A stretch of DNA of 64,000 nucleotides from Litoditis marina (GCA_964036275.1 OZ038437.1:20260052-20324051), one strand, 5' to 3'; positions 45,201-56,994 are shown, numbered from the stretch's first letter. Made by a program: numbers and translations. The notes: generated by a model not told the origin, from the letters alone.

Positions 45201-48200
45201 GTGCGTGGTCCGTACTCGGCTCAAGTGAAACTACTGGTTCGCGAGCTGCTCCAATTGGAGCCCGAGGCACGACCAACTGCAGATCAGGCCTTCAAGGTAT
45301 GCAACTATTAATAACGGGTCCTTTAAGTCGTCTCGTGGAAAACTGTGGTAATACGCATTAACCTACAGGTAGATAGGTGTAAAAAACAGTTTTTAGCTTT
45401 ATCAGTTTTTCCATTTGATCAAATTAGATTGACAGTCCTGCATTCTACAGCGCAACTTTACGTACTTTGCGTTTGAGTCTAGAAGGAACACTCTCTACAT
45501 GCTTGTTCCTGATACAAATGGGTATATCTGAACACACTTTGTCATGCATCATACGTGTGATCTTGTATAGTACCACAAACGAAATATAGGCAAACCACTA
45601 CGCAGTCAGAACCAGTAATTCGCCGTGACATGTCACCTCTCCAAGTCGTTCGCTCTTCCATGACAGTTCTCTTCCAATTTCAGTGGAGGAATCGGGTGAG
45701 AAAAGTACAATCAAAAACAAATGAACTTTCAATTTCCGTTCCCAGATGCTGCGTCCTTCCGTGTGCGTGTTGCGTCGGGGCGCGTTGCGGTCGGCGTCGG
45801 CGGTCTCCTCGGAAGTCTATTCCTTCGACTCGAGTACTATTTCACTACAACCGGTCACGGGCATACCGAAGAAGACCGCAATTAAACAGGTGATCGAAGT
45901 ACAAGATACAAAGATCAAAGGTGAAACACATGAGCAGACGACATCTCAGTTGTAGTCTGCTCTCTCTACCCAACTCACGCCAGAATTTATCGAGATCAAA
46001 CTACAAACACAAAAGACGAGATTGAGTGGGCTAATTTCGTCAATTTATAGAGGGTTCAACACATAAAAACTTAGTGCTTGCTTTAAACAACATCAATATA
46101 ATTAAAGTACGAATAAAGTTAAACAGCAACTACAACTTTTTCTCTGTTCGCATAGGTGGCTGTGAGTGAGACTCACCAGCTGGTACTTACCCACGAGAAC
46201 GAGGTCTTGGCCTGGGGGAACAACTCACGGGGACAGCTGGGAATGGGAGACAGGATGGAGAGGTATTTATTGTAGTTGAAGTTCAAATAAGACATGTGGG
46301 AGTATGGTAATTCTCAGTTTCTGTTGTGTTTTCTGAAGATGTGTTTAGTGATTTCGTATGGAATTAAAGTCTGTAGTGAATTAAAATACGAGTGAAGTGA
46401 ATTAACAGGAAGTATAACACTTTGTTATAGCAACCATTACCCACACAAACGTTGTGAAAGAGACGAAGCAATCACAAACCATCATAGTCCAAACAAACCA
46501 ACCTATTTTGCATCAATCTGTGTTTCCATTGCTCATCGAGGTGTTGAGATTGCAAGATAATATATGTGTATTTGTACTGTAGAAACTAGAACATGTAAAA
46601 TACATTTTCTAACCTATTAGTCACCTCTCAGAAAGGTTCCATGTGTGGTGTCGGCCTTGAAGGGTCGCGATGTACAGGGAATTGCGGCTGGCAACGGATT
46701 CAGGTGGGAAATTGATCTACCTCAAAAACAAATATGTCCAATTTCCTGAATATGTTATAGTTGATGCAAATACGCACCTAGTGAATTGATACTTATCTAA
46801 CGTTCCGTATTAACTCTACAATTGAAGCACATAACTACCGAAATGAAAACGAACGAATATTTTGTGGTTCAACTTGATTGTTCAGTTTTTGTGGCTCAAC
46901 TTCGATTACAAGAATAACTGTTTATTTCTTGTACCAGGTGTAGCGTTTGCTATTAACAAAACAAGTCTATACTGTTCATTGTAGATCATGTTCCTAGTTT
47001 GATCACGCTGTTTTGTTTAAAATTTTCAAAATAGGACTTGTATTTTTCTCTAAGAATATTGTTCTCTGAGAGATGGAACTACAACGGGAATATGTAAAGT
47101 TTATTAATTATTTCTCTTTTTTAGCGTCTACTGCTGTGACCGCGGTGCGCTTCTCTCGTGTGGAAGTCGGTCTTTCGTCGGGTTGGGAAAAGGAACCGAA
47201 GATGTATTGCGACCAACCCTTATTGACAGCATGTTACGGTAGGATCTATTGAAACCACAGAGAAATTTTAAGACATTAATTCAAACATTTCACACTTGCG
47301 ATGATACCCCATGCTTTTTCAAGTTCAAGTATGCTATGTTTTCATGAGAGAAATAAACATAGCTCAATTTTTCGTTAGCTGCTGTGTCATCATGGTAAAC
47401 AGTGAAGTGTTTACCAGGAGTGGCTGTTTCGTCTCAGGTTAGACTCAATCTTCACGGCTTCGGTCATTTAAGAGAAGAATTCACTAACACAATCCGTGCC
47501 TTGTCACTGGGAACCGTGACTGGGTGTATCAATAGAATCAAAAATGGTATGTCTGTCACTGTGCAATGCGAGTGACAATAACATGTCATGACAGTGACAC
47601 CACGTTCTTATCTGTTCCTATATTCAGTGTGAGTGTGACGGAGGTTGTCTGCGGGGCGGAGCACACGATTGCCGTGACGGAGGAGGGAGACTGTTTCGTG
47701 TGGGGAAATGGCTCGGATGGACGACTCGGCACCGGGGACACCAAGAATGCGCCAATCCCTGTTAAAGTAGGTTGAGCAGACATTAAGAATACGTCAATAC
47801 CCGTCAATGTGAATTTACAACGTTTGGCTTGCAACAAACATGAATTTTGACCAACGGTAGAGAAAGTCCGAGAATACCCTGTGGAATTTCAGAACAGCAT
47901 ATGGAGAATGCTTGCATGTTGTGATACACAAACATGAGCACGATGCACTCATACGCTGCCAACGCAAACTGGGCGGTTTTTGGAACAAAACCCATCCTTA
48001 CCTAATTTCCTAATCACTAATAACCTTATTTCAGATTTCGCTGCCGGCGGCGGGTCGCGTGGCGGCCGCGCGTTGCGGCGCCAACGCGTCAGTTCTGCTG
48101 ACAACCGATGGACTGCTCCTTGCCATGGGAGACAACTCATTCAACAAACTCAATTTGGCACAGAGACAGGGGTTTTTCGCCAAGGAACACAGGGTTCGAA

Positions 48201-51200
48201 AAATCGATAGTTTTTTATTGTTGTATTAATAATTTCAAAATTCATATTGCCTCTACTAGCATGCAAACAAATCCTTTTTGCTTATTTCAACGAACAACAT
48301 GTGAAGTTACAAACACACAGAATTGAAACTGATCTCGTGAATACAGAACACCGTTCCACTGTATAGAAAATGTTCTTTCTGTAGAGTAGTGTATGAACTC
48401 ACCAGGGAATATAGCACAAATACGATAAATCCGTAGGAATCAAAGTGAAAAATGTCACGCTCAGTCGCATGTAATTTTAACTTTAGCATATTCGGTGTTT
48501 TAGGAATCGTCAGACCGTATTCTGTTCCCGACCCTTTTGAAACCATTCCCCGCTCGGGTCATAGATGTCCATGTGGGGACACATAACTGCGGGGGTACGT
48601 TTATTCGGAAATTTCTGGAGGTGACAGAGGTAATCTAACAGAAGCCTCTTTATTTTGCTCTGCTGGGTTTTTTGTGTAAGTACAGGTTCTAAACATGATT
48701 ATTTTCTGCCCTTTCGAATCGGAGTTGTAACATAAATCCGGTCATCTATGATTGCGGTTGGGTGTAAAGAAAGAGAAAGAGAGAAAAAGAAAGAGAATAA
48801 AGAGAGTGTTGATGACATATTGTTGGACAAAATCATTTTTATCTTCAAGATCCATTCAATTGTTACAGAATTAATAACTTTTCTAACTATCTCTCTTTCC
48901 AGTATTGCTGGAATGTATTTCCATATCAAGTGTATTTATTTGGTTGAAATGAAAAATAGCTCAGCATAATAATGTCATAGATTCACCCAATTTCAACTGT
49001 ATTCACAACTATTTAATCTGCTCGTGTGTTTTCAGTATTGCTGGAGTCGGGCCAGGTTTACTTATTCGATCTCAGCTCTAATAAAATCAATAGTCTTATG
49101 AGATTGGTAACAAAAAACAGGGTTGTTGATGGCAAACTCATCATCATCATTTTTATCGAATATTCACGTAATTCTAACTGCATTCACGATTTTTCCACTG
49201 AGCCCTTTTCTTTCCAGTATTGCTGGAATCCGGTCAGGTATATCTATTCGGTCGGAATGACCACGGTGAGCTGGGACTCTCCCATCTGGAGCCCGTGAGG
49301 TTCAGTGGCCTTCGACCCGTCAAGGCACTTCTGAGCAAGTCGTGCTCGGTTGGTTGGAATATCTTCATGAATTAGGCATTGACTCATAATGTTTGTAATC
49401 TCTATTTCATTATATTTTTCGATGTAAATCTACATGGATGATCAGTTATTATAAGCTGTAGTAGTAGCTTTCTGGTTGAGTCAAAAACAAAAAGATGTAG
49501 TTTGCTCTTTCGAGTGGTTTCGAAACATGTTCTGCATCACTCTGCGATTGTTCGCCGTAAAACTCACTGTCGTTCAGTACACCTCTTGGTATTTATCAGT
49601 ATTTTATCGAGAAGGCTATCTCTCAGTAAATTTTTTGAGATTGGCTGTTCTGCTACATTCGGATCCCGTTGAAACTAGAACAGAAACCCTTGGGAAATCA
49701 ATATCTGTGATTTGCATTGCAGCTGGTTGTGTGTGGAGATGGCTACACACTGGCTGGTACGACAGACAGTGAACTCTACTTCTGGGGTTCGAAGGGCGTT
49801 TCACGGACAACCACTGCTGTTCTGGAGGATCTAGAGGGAACATTGAGTGCTCCAGTGATACAGAGAAGGTACGGTAGAACCATATATGATGTGTGTATCA
49901 TCTGTAGAGAAGAGTTACTCATGATTTAGGTACCCAGTAATATAGAAAGGGTACGGTAGTTATGGAAGGGAAATCTGAGCAAACTGTAGATTGGTATTTT
50001 ACATGAAAACAAACGGAGGTTCGTGTACTCTCATATACAGACAGAAACCATGATTGTGTGTACTAGTGTGCATTACCCGAAACTACTATCCAGAGAAAAA
50101 TTGTGATCGCTTGTGTCGCATATCGTGAAGGAGACCAAACTACAAAATATTTAGATACCTTATTGGTAACCAGCCTCTCGCGAACTACTTCACAACTCTT
50201 TCTTTTATTCATCTCACGGTGAATTGAACTATGTGCTGTCACAGTTCCCGTGTTCAACCTAACCAGGCGGCGTAGCAAATAGTCCAATCTCACGGGAAGT
50301 TCGTATGAGTTTCTCATGAGATACCCACAGCCTGGCGGCGTAGCAGTTCCTCAAAAATCTCATGAGGTACCTCATGAGCTCCTCATGAGATTCTATTGAT
50401 CGCTATGCGACAACATTGAGAGTTCACGAGTGGGTCATGAGAAACTCATATAAACTTCTCGTGAGGTTGGAAGATTTGCTACGCCGCCTGGTGTGTTTTT
50501 GAACTAGAATGACGATACATCGATACACCCTGATTACCAGATCAATCGGCTTACTATGATAGTTCATAATTTCCGAGGAATTTCGTCTATAGTCGTCGCC
50601 AAGGGAAAGGCGGGAGGGTACTGTATATCTCACTTTCCGCTGTGTACGCACACATGTCTTCGATTCCAAAGCTTACCGGTTATGTGCTCTAATATCGCAG
50701 TGGTTTGTGCACTGCTGCGAATCTTTTGCCCTAATAATCGATTCCGGCGAGCGACAGAAACTTATAAATTTGGCACTTACTATACATTAATTGTTCTTAT
50801 CAAGGTGAATTCATTATTTAAGTGCCGCCAGCGACGCTCCGCCATCGCGTTGGGCGGTGAAACGAAAAGAGAAGAACAACCCCGCGGTGGAGCAGATTAT
50901 ACCACATCCGTCACTCATTTTGAGGTAGGGTAATGATTACCAAAATAAGGTAAAAGAACACTCAACTGTTCAAATTAGTACACTTTTTGAATAATGACAC
51001 ATTTTGGTAGAAAATTTCGGTCACTCTTGAGGCAGAAGAAGTAAGAGTCATAATGCAATCAGCAATCATACCACATCCATCACTTATTTTAAGGGGGGAG
51101 GGGGGAGAAAAAACATCATAAGTTTTAGAAGTATTAATGATTTATGTTATGGTAATCAGCAGTTCGTTTCATGAAATTTTCAATCTCTCCGGAAACAAAA

Positions 51201-53372
51201 CGAATGATAGTTTATGATAGTTTTAATCGGAATTTCGATGGCTTCAGTTTGACATTCGGACTCAGACCTCAAGTGAAATCAACACACTTTTGATAAACTT
51301 TCTTCACAATCACATTTTTTCAGGCTGGACAGTACGGGATTGGACCAAGGCATTCGTATCTCCACTGTGGCAGCTGCACGGAACAACGTCTACGTTGTCA
51401 TCGACACCACCACCAGGAAAAAGTGAGCGATTCGCATTCATTCCATTCATAATAATTTGAACACAGCAGAATATGGATACACCGTACCGTCGCGTCTAAT
51501 TCTGCTCATTACTGTGACAGATATCCATAAGCACGTCGGTTATGGAGAAGTCGAACTGGGAGCCATAACAAAGTTTCGAGCAGTTTGATTCGTAGACGAT
51601 TAGATACACCTAAATTGCACAACGAATAACCTCTTTTTCTGGCTGTGGAAAACAACGAGCTAGAAACTATTAATAAGCAGTAAACCATTATTGTGTTCCA
51701 GTGTTGCGTCGCGTGCGGCGCGCAGCGGTTCGGCGCCTTCTTTAAAGGACGATACAATGGTGAACACGTGGCTGAAGAACGAGTTCGAAGACGCTGAGGT
51801 CATTCCGATGAGCCAGACCAAGGTGGGTCACACTCTGCGTCTCTTCGCGACACACACTATTTCGCGGTACTGCTATGTTGCGAGAGTTTCATTGGAACAG
51901 TGAAAACACATTACATCTGAAGCTTCGGATTGCTCAAAACACTTTACTTCTTTGAGTTTCGTAACAGTTGAGAAAACATTTCATCCAAATAACCCACACT
52001 CTGGACCTGGGCAGAAGTGTACATAGAAAAGAAAACTAGAGATTTTTGTATGTTTACCATGTGTTTTCTTAGTAATTATTCAAGCCCTGTAATCATTAAT
52101 TGCGTTAGAATCTCTGTTTAATGTGTCTCTTTTTTTTCAGCGGAACGGGGTTCGTTTCCGAAGTAGTTCAACTTCGGATAACAAACGGGTCGAATTGTGA
52201 GTTCAAATGGTGAAAGACTAGATAAGGAGAGAAAAAAGAGATATAAAAAAAACATTAAGAAAATGAAAAGAAGAAAATTGAACAAGTGTACAAAATAAAA
52301 ACGGAAGAATGAGAGATCAACAGGAAGAAAAAGAGAGAAAGGTGAGAAAGAGAAAATGAAAGAGAGAGAGAGAAAGGGAAAGAAAGACAGAGAGAGAGAG
52401 AGAGAGAGAGAATATGATTCCTATTATTATAGATCTGCATCCGAAGCGGCTCTTCTGAAGGAAATCGAGACACTGCGACTGGATATTCAGAAACAGTCGA
52501 ATACTTTCGAGGGACATCAGACACAAATGGCGGCGTTGCAGGTATAGTCCGTTTCATTCCAACTGAGACCCATTGGCATCTTGCCAAGATTTTTGAATGG
52601 CTATTTCTCAGACCAGATAAAAGTTTTCTAAAGATTTTTTTATTGACTTGTACTCATGAAACTGAAAAAATTCTAACAACGATTTGCAGTTCTTTGGAAA
52701 ACTCCAAAGTGGTTGAAAATCGTTTCGAAAATCCATTGGCTTGCTGCCAAGTCTCAGTGGGAATGACCCCGACTGTATAGTCAATTTCATTCAATCGTAA
52801 ATACTTACAGTAATATGATTTAGTCGTGTCTGGATTTTTTATGTTCTCGAAGTGCCTTCCGCACCTATACTTCTACAAACTCCGAGAGTTTGAAACCAGA
52901 ACAATGAATTGTTCATTAGAAAATACTTCGTGAAGAGTTTATGGGTTACTGTAGAAGGAAATCGAATGGTGGAACAGAGTATACTCTATTTCATTCAACT
53001 GTAAACACCTACAGTAACCGACCGGACGCTCTGATGGATTCCCAATTCAAGCTGCTATTCTGCCCGACAATTCTAAAATGTGACAGCATTCTGTATAATC
53101 CAATTTATGCTGTGTATTTTGAGTTCATCAAAATAACTGCGCGGACCCTAGTTAGAGGTTGGCGGCAATAGTTTCATTATAACTGCTGCAGACCTATTAC
53201 AAACTTGATTTTCCTGATTTCATTTGTTTTTCCGTTCCAGGAAAAGCTGTTGGTTCTCCAGGCGCGGCAGTCCCTATTGCAAGTGGAACCCCCTCCAGCT
53301 TATGCCCAAAAGTCGGTGCCGTACAACAAACTATTTCCCGGAGACACGAGTAAAACGTGTACTATTTTGTGA
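42259..53372 (+). CDS. nekl-2: NIMA-related kinase with RCC1 repeats (NEK8/NEK9 type)
   Basis: Ser/Thr kinase of the NEK8/NEK9 group; the C. elegans relatives NEKL-1 and NEKL-2 act in epidermal moulting and membrane trafficking. Exons: 42259-42337, 42795-42910, 43128-43231, 43616-43735, 44059-44206, 44715-44843, 45186-45296, 45684-45695, 45746-45889, 46156-46262, 46632-46703, 47125-47238, 47628-47766, 48035-48193, 48504-48594, 49218-49348, 49723-49868, 51324-51422, 51702-51822, 52141-52196, 52433-52541, 53241-53372; one frame of 812 codons. Kinase domain 18-269: G-loop GKGAFG 25-30, Lys47, HRDLKTAN 139-146, DFG 159-161, [11 protein letters not shown] 179-189. RCC1 blades follow from about 322 ([52 protein letters not shown]). 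Near 735-785 a helical, coiled-coil-like stretch ([15 protein letters not shown]). The C-terminus is CTIL. AAUAAA at 53495. The kinase half looks NEK8-like ([10 protein letters not shown]), favouring nekl-2 over nekl-1, but the symbol is provisional. Confidence 0.9.
45684..45695 (+). other. 12-nt microexon in the kinase-RCC1 linker
   Basis: TGGAGGAATCGG (WRNR) is bounded by a strong acceptor AATTTCAG and donor GTGAGA, starts and ends in phase 0, and lies 50 bp before the next exon. Skipping it keeps the frame (exon 7 to 45746), so it may be alternative. Confidence 0.55.
48889..49260 (+). repeat. tandem duplicates of an RCC1 exon start
   Basis: The start of the exon at 49218 (TATTGCTGGAATCCGGTCAG after TTTCCAG) is preceded by two related copies with their own acceptors: 48903 (TATTGCTGGAAT..., decayed) and 49036 (TATTGCTGGAGTCGGGCCAG, still open to a possible GTAACA donor after 49106). 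Upstream intron words (ATTCACGTAATTCTAACTGCATTCAC against ATTCACCCAATTTCAACTGTATTCAC) are duplicated too. Confidence 0.7.
50263..50491. mobile_element. GGCGGCGTAGCAA MITE, full copy preceded by a truncated copy
   Basis: 50331-50491 is a complete hairpin (CTGGCGGCGTAGCAGTTCC to GATTTGCTACGCCGCCTGG). Directly before it, 50263-50330 is one arm of another copy (CAGGCGGCGTAGCAAATAG..TTCTCATGAGATACCC). In intron 17 of the NEKL-type gene. Confidence 0.65.
50585..50785 (+). mobile_element. tRNA-related SINE-like element, copy 3
   Basis: TATAGTCGTCGCCAAGGGAA, TACTGTATATCTCACTTTCC, GCTGTGTACGCAC, CGATTCCAAAGCTTACCGGT, ATCGCAGTGGTT and TTATAAATTTGGCACTTAC follow copy 2 in order. In intron 17 of the NEKL-type gene. 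Confidence 0.6.
52361..52411 (+). repeat. (GA)n microsatellite in intron 20 of the kinase gene
   Basis: Interrupted GAGA repeats end 21 bases before the exon at 52433 and occupy the place of the usual pyrimidine tract of this intron. Confidence 0.8.
52543..52780. mobile_element. ACTGAGACCCATTGGCA MITE, copy 2
   Basis: TATAGTCCGTTTCATTCCAA..CTGAGACCCATTGGCATC is mirrored by CCATTGGCTTGCTGCCAAGT..CAGTGGGAATGACC..CTGTATAG. Its left end overlaps the GTATAG splice donor of the kinase exon ending at 52541. Confidence 0.65.
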
Positions 53373-53494
53373 TACATCGAGTTATGAATATTTCATTATT
53401 TCGCTTTTTTTGGATCAAAATCCACATTGAAACCTATTTCCTTGCTACAACTGAAATTTCAAAACTGAAAACTGGTGAAAAATTATTTGAACAA

Positions 53495-53500
53495 AATAAA
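53495..53500 (+). terminator. likely poly(A) signal of the kinase gene
   Basis: AATAAA about 123 bases after the stop codon at 53372, the first on this strand downstream of the gene. Confidence 0.45.
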
Positions 53501-54104
53501 ACTGAGTTTGAAAGGTATTCAAACTCAGTAACTCCGTTATTAAACGTTTTACATGGAAAAAGAGCGCAGAGTTGAACAGTCCATGTAGTTGTTTTGCTGT
53601 GTTAATAGTTTTATCCCGTGAACTTGCATACTTTCAAAAACACGTGTGTTGAATCAGAATACAATATGATACTGTAGCAAGCTATAGTATACTGTACTCC
53701 GCAACAAAGTGACTTGTATTTTTACCGGAAACTCCCCAACATTCCGATACACATGTTCAAATTCCGGCAAATCTATCAGTTTTTCGCGCGCCCCAGTGGG
53801 TCTGCCATTTTTAGCGAATTTTCGCTAACAATGTTTAGCATTTTATAGTACTGTAGCAAGGAGAAATCAAAGATCACCCCCTAAAAAATATTTTTTCTTG
53901 AGTTCCTGCCACAGTAACCGTTTTTCTTTAGTTTTTTTTTCTCTTTTTAGTGAACCCCTAAGCTCTGCTCACTTGCTACAGTACCCCCGATTCCCCACCT
54001 TTAATCCGTGTCCATCTTCCCGCGAACTGTCAGTTATTAACACGTATTAGCGTGTCAGATTGCGCACTATCTCCCATCTCATCTACAATTGGACGAGTTG
54101 CGCG

Positions 54105-54650
54105 CACGTCACACAAGATTACTAGTGAATTGTTTGGTTGCATGAAACACATGTGACAAAAGTGCACGTGCTACAACAGAGAAAGTTTGTAGGTCATGAG
54201 ATGCTCATGAGATTCTCATGAAAGAGATCATACGAACCACCAAACAGAAAGAAGATTATGTCACACCAGATTACTAGTGAATTGCTTGGTTGCGTGAAAC
54301 CACGTGTAAAATAAGTTGCGAAACTGAAGGCGCGTGCTACAACATTGAAAGTTTTTAGGTCATGAGATGTTCATGAGATAATCATGAGAAAGGTCATAAT
54401 CGCGTTCTGTCACAGCATACTAGAGAATTAATTGGTTGCGTGAAACGTGCGTGGTAGAAAACTCTCAACCTTACGAGGTTACCCTGCGAACAAAGTCTCA
54501 CGAACTGTCCATGATATTCTATTGATTGATTTGATATAGCATTGAAACTTCATAGGTAGAAGGTAGTTCATAAGATGTTCTCGAGTCTGTCAGGAGAAAG
54601 CACCAGATTACTAGTGAATTGCTTGGTTGCGTGAAGCGTGTGAAGTGAAC
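54105..54650 (+). repeat. degenerate tandem repeat of about 150 bp
   Basis: AGATTACTAGTGAATTGYTTGGTTGCGTGAA-type phrases occur at about 54117, 54268, 54419 (degenerate) and 54604, each followed by CACGTG-like words and, in the first copies, GTCATGAGATGYTCATGAGA. Four diverged copies of one unit. Confidence 0.6.
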
Positions 54651-54784
54651 AACTACCGTTTCTTTGCGTTACAGTTCTGACTATCATATATAGTATTGAC
54701 ATGACTGTTCGGAATAATACAGCTCTATGAGAACTGTGGCAACCTCAGAAAGACAATTAGAAGTTTTGATTTAGCTGACCTCTC

Positions 54785-55105
54785 GTGCTCTCTCTCTCCC
54801 TCTCTCTCAGTCTCTCTCTCCCTCTCTCCTCTCTCTATCTCTCTCTCTCCCTCCTTCCCTCTCTTCTGAACTTTCACCCGTCCTTGTCCCCCGCTTGTCC
54901 TATGTTATTTTCTACCATTCTCTACCCCCCCCCCCCCTAATTACAGTATACTTTCGATGAGTGATAAGGTCGACTGGTAATAGAGAATTAGACGACCATT
55001 AAGCACTTTTCAAGGGCGAGAGAGAGAGACAGAGAGAGGAAGAGAGAAAAATAGAAGGGAAAAGAAACATAGAGGTATGGAGAAAAAGAAAAAGAGAGAA
55101 AGATA

Positions 55106-55151
<46 letters not shown>
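54785..55151. repeat. (CT)n and (GA)n microsatellites with a C13 run
   Basis: CTCTCT arrays at 54785-54865, a C13 run at 54925-54937 and GA arrays at 55020-55040 and 55109-55151. The CT and GA blocks are mutually complementary across about 240 bp. Confidence 0.8.
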
Positions 55152-55156
<5 letters not shown>

Positions 55157-55647
55157 GGAACGGTTCTTTCAAAATCCCACTACTTATCGGCTTCTTCCGA
55201 AACCAGTCTAAAAAAAACTGCCAGAGAGCCCATTTGAGAACTTGAGCAATTGGGAAATTTTATTCACAGGAGTTCAAGCTTGTCTTTCGGGCCCTTTCTG
55301 GACTTATAAAGCGAACTCGCCTGGAAGCAGAAGTCTAACGGGGCGCTTCTCGTTGCGCCGTATCTAGTACGGGTTGTGCTCAGGATGGTACTGACGAGAA
55401 CTCTTGGAGGAGAGCGCAGACAACGAGAGAAGAAACACGGCAGCGGTACGAGAGGGGGACACAGAGAAATAAGATTATTTTGATTCGGAATTGAACTTCG
55501 ATTGAATGTTTTCGAAAGTTGCGTTTTGTATAAGGCTTTACTGGACATTTTGGAGCAAATTTCAACAACCACTTGAAAATATCTATTTCTGAAATAGCTC
55601 AAGTGTTGAAAAACTTGGAACTATATGTCACGCTCTCATTTCTTGAA

Positions 55648-55654
<7 letters not shown>

Positions 55655-55719
<65 letters not shown>

Positions 55720-55745
55720 TAGAGAGAGAGGGGGGGGGGAGAAGG
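55655..55745 (+). repeat. (GA)n microsatellite ending in a G9 run
   Basis: GAGA repeats with short interruptions end in GGGGGGGGG. The Arg/Glu- and Ser/Leu-rich open frames over it come only from the repeat. Confidence 0.85.
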
Positions 55746-56404
55746 GAGCGCTGGAGAGAAGTGACGACAGAAGAAAAGAGAGAATGGGAAAGATAAAGAG
55801 AGGGAGAGAGGGGAATGCAGGAAAGTAAGACATTCTACTTTTCACTACTTCATCACTCTATTGTGAGTTTACAACCCGGTACAGTATATGTTTCCACTCA
55901 CCACACTCCATTTCGAGCTCACAACTGTACTCCTTGAACTCCATATCCCCCCCCCCTAGTGTAGCTCAGCGGTCAACTGCCACTCTTAGATCTCATATTT
56001 TCTACTTCACTACTGCACGTTCAAAACCAAAAAAATCTGGTACAAACGGTTTACAAACATATCTAGTAACAGTATAGTACAGTACAGTACTGAAACATAG
56101 CATTTTCACTTACCATTTTATTTCAAGTTCCGAACTGCTGTATCCCTCTTGAAGTCTATACTTCCCCCCCCCTCCCCCTAACTCAAATCTCTCCTCCACT
56201 GTAATTGAGAGGTCAAGTCGCCAGCTGCGTGTGATGTAGGGATTAGTACTCTACACACCTGTCCATGCACAATAATGACAGGCAGAATAGACAATTGAGA
56301 CATGCTGAGCCAAGTGAATGAAAACTCCGAGATAACTGAGAGTTACTCGTAGATAACTCACAGGGGGTGGGAGACTACTCATGGGATCAAGTTGGGTAGA
56401 TAAT

Positions 56405-56994
56405 AGGGTTGTTAAAAAATAAACTCGAACTCGAAAAACTCGAAATAAACTCGAAATTTCGAGTTTCGAGTTCAACTCGAAACTCGAAAAACTCGAAATT
56501 TCGAAAACTCGAAAAACTCGAAACTCGAAAAACTCGAAATTTCGAAAACTCGAAAAACTCGAAACTCGAAAAACTCGAAATTTCGAAAACTCGAAAAACT
56601 CGAAACTCGAAAAACTCGAATTTTCTGAAACTCGAAAAACTCGAAACTCGAAAAACTCGAATTTTTTGAGATTGAAACTCGAAAAACTCGAAATTTTCAA
56701 CAAAAAAACTCGAAAAACTCGAAATTTCGAGTTCTGAGTTCAACTCGAAACTCGAAAAACTCGAAAATTTCAGAACTCGAAAAACTCGAAACTCGAAAAA
56801 CTCGAAATTTCGAAAACTCGAAAAACTCGAAACTCGAAAAACTCGAATTTTCTGAAACTCGAAAAACTCGAAACTCGAAAAACTCGAATTTTCGAAAACT
56901 CGAAAAACTCGAAACTCGAAAAACTCGAATTTTTGAAAACTCGAAAAACTCGAAACTCGAAAAACTCGAAATTTTCAACTCGATTAACAACCCT
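56405..56994. repeat. CTCGAAAAA satellite bracketed by terminal inverted repeats
   Basis: About 560 bp of CTCGAAAAACTCGAAA-type units, with spacers such as TTTCGAAAA, CTGAAA and TTTTGA, in a higher-order period near 60-80 bp. Perfect 11-bp inverted ends (AGGGTTGTTAA at 56406, TTAACAACCCT at 56984) enclose it. The long Phe/Ser/Glu open frames here (56251-56743, 56697-57281 and others) are repeat translations, not genes. Confidence 0.85.

Noticed and set aside
47441..47550. Open stretch after TCTCAG that could be an extra kinase-gene exon
   Set aside because: Exon 12 (ending 47238) joins 47628 directly in frame with an RCC1-consistent reading; inserting this segment introduces a stop.
54105..54650. 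Regularly spaced repeats that could suggest a CRISPR-like array
   Set aside because: Units are long, diverged and unevenly spaced, in a eukaryotic intron-rich genome with no cas genes.
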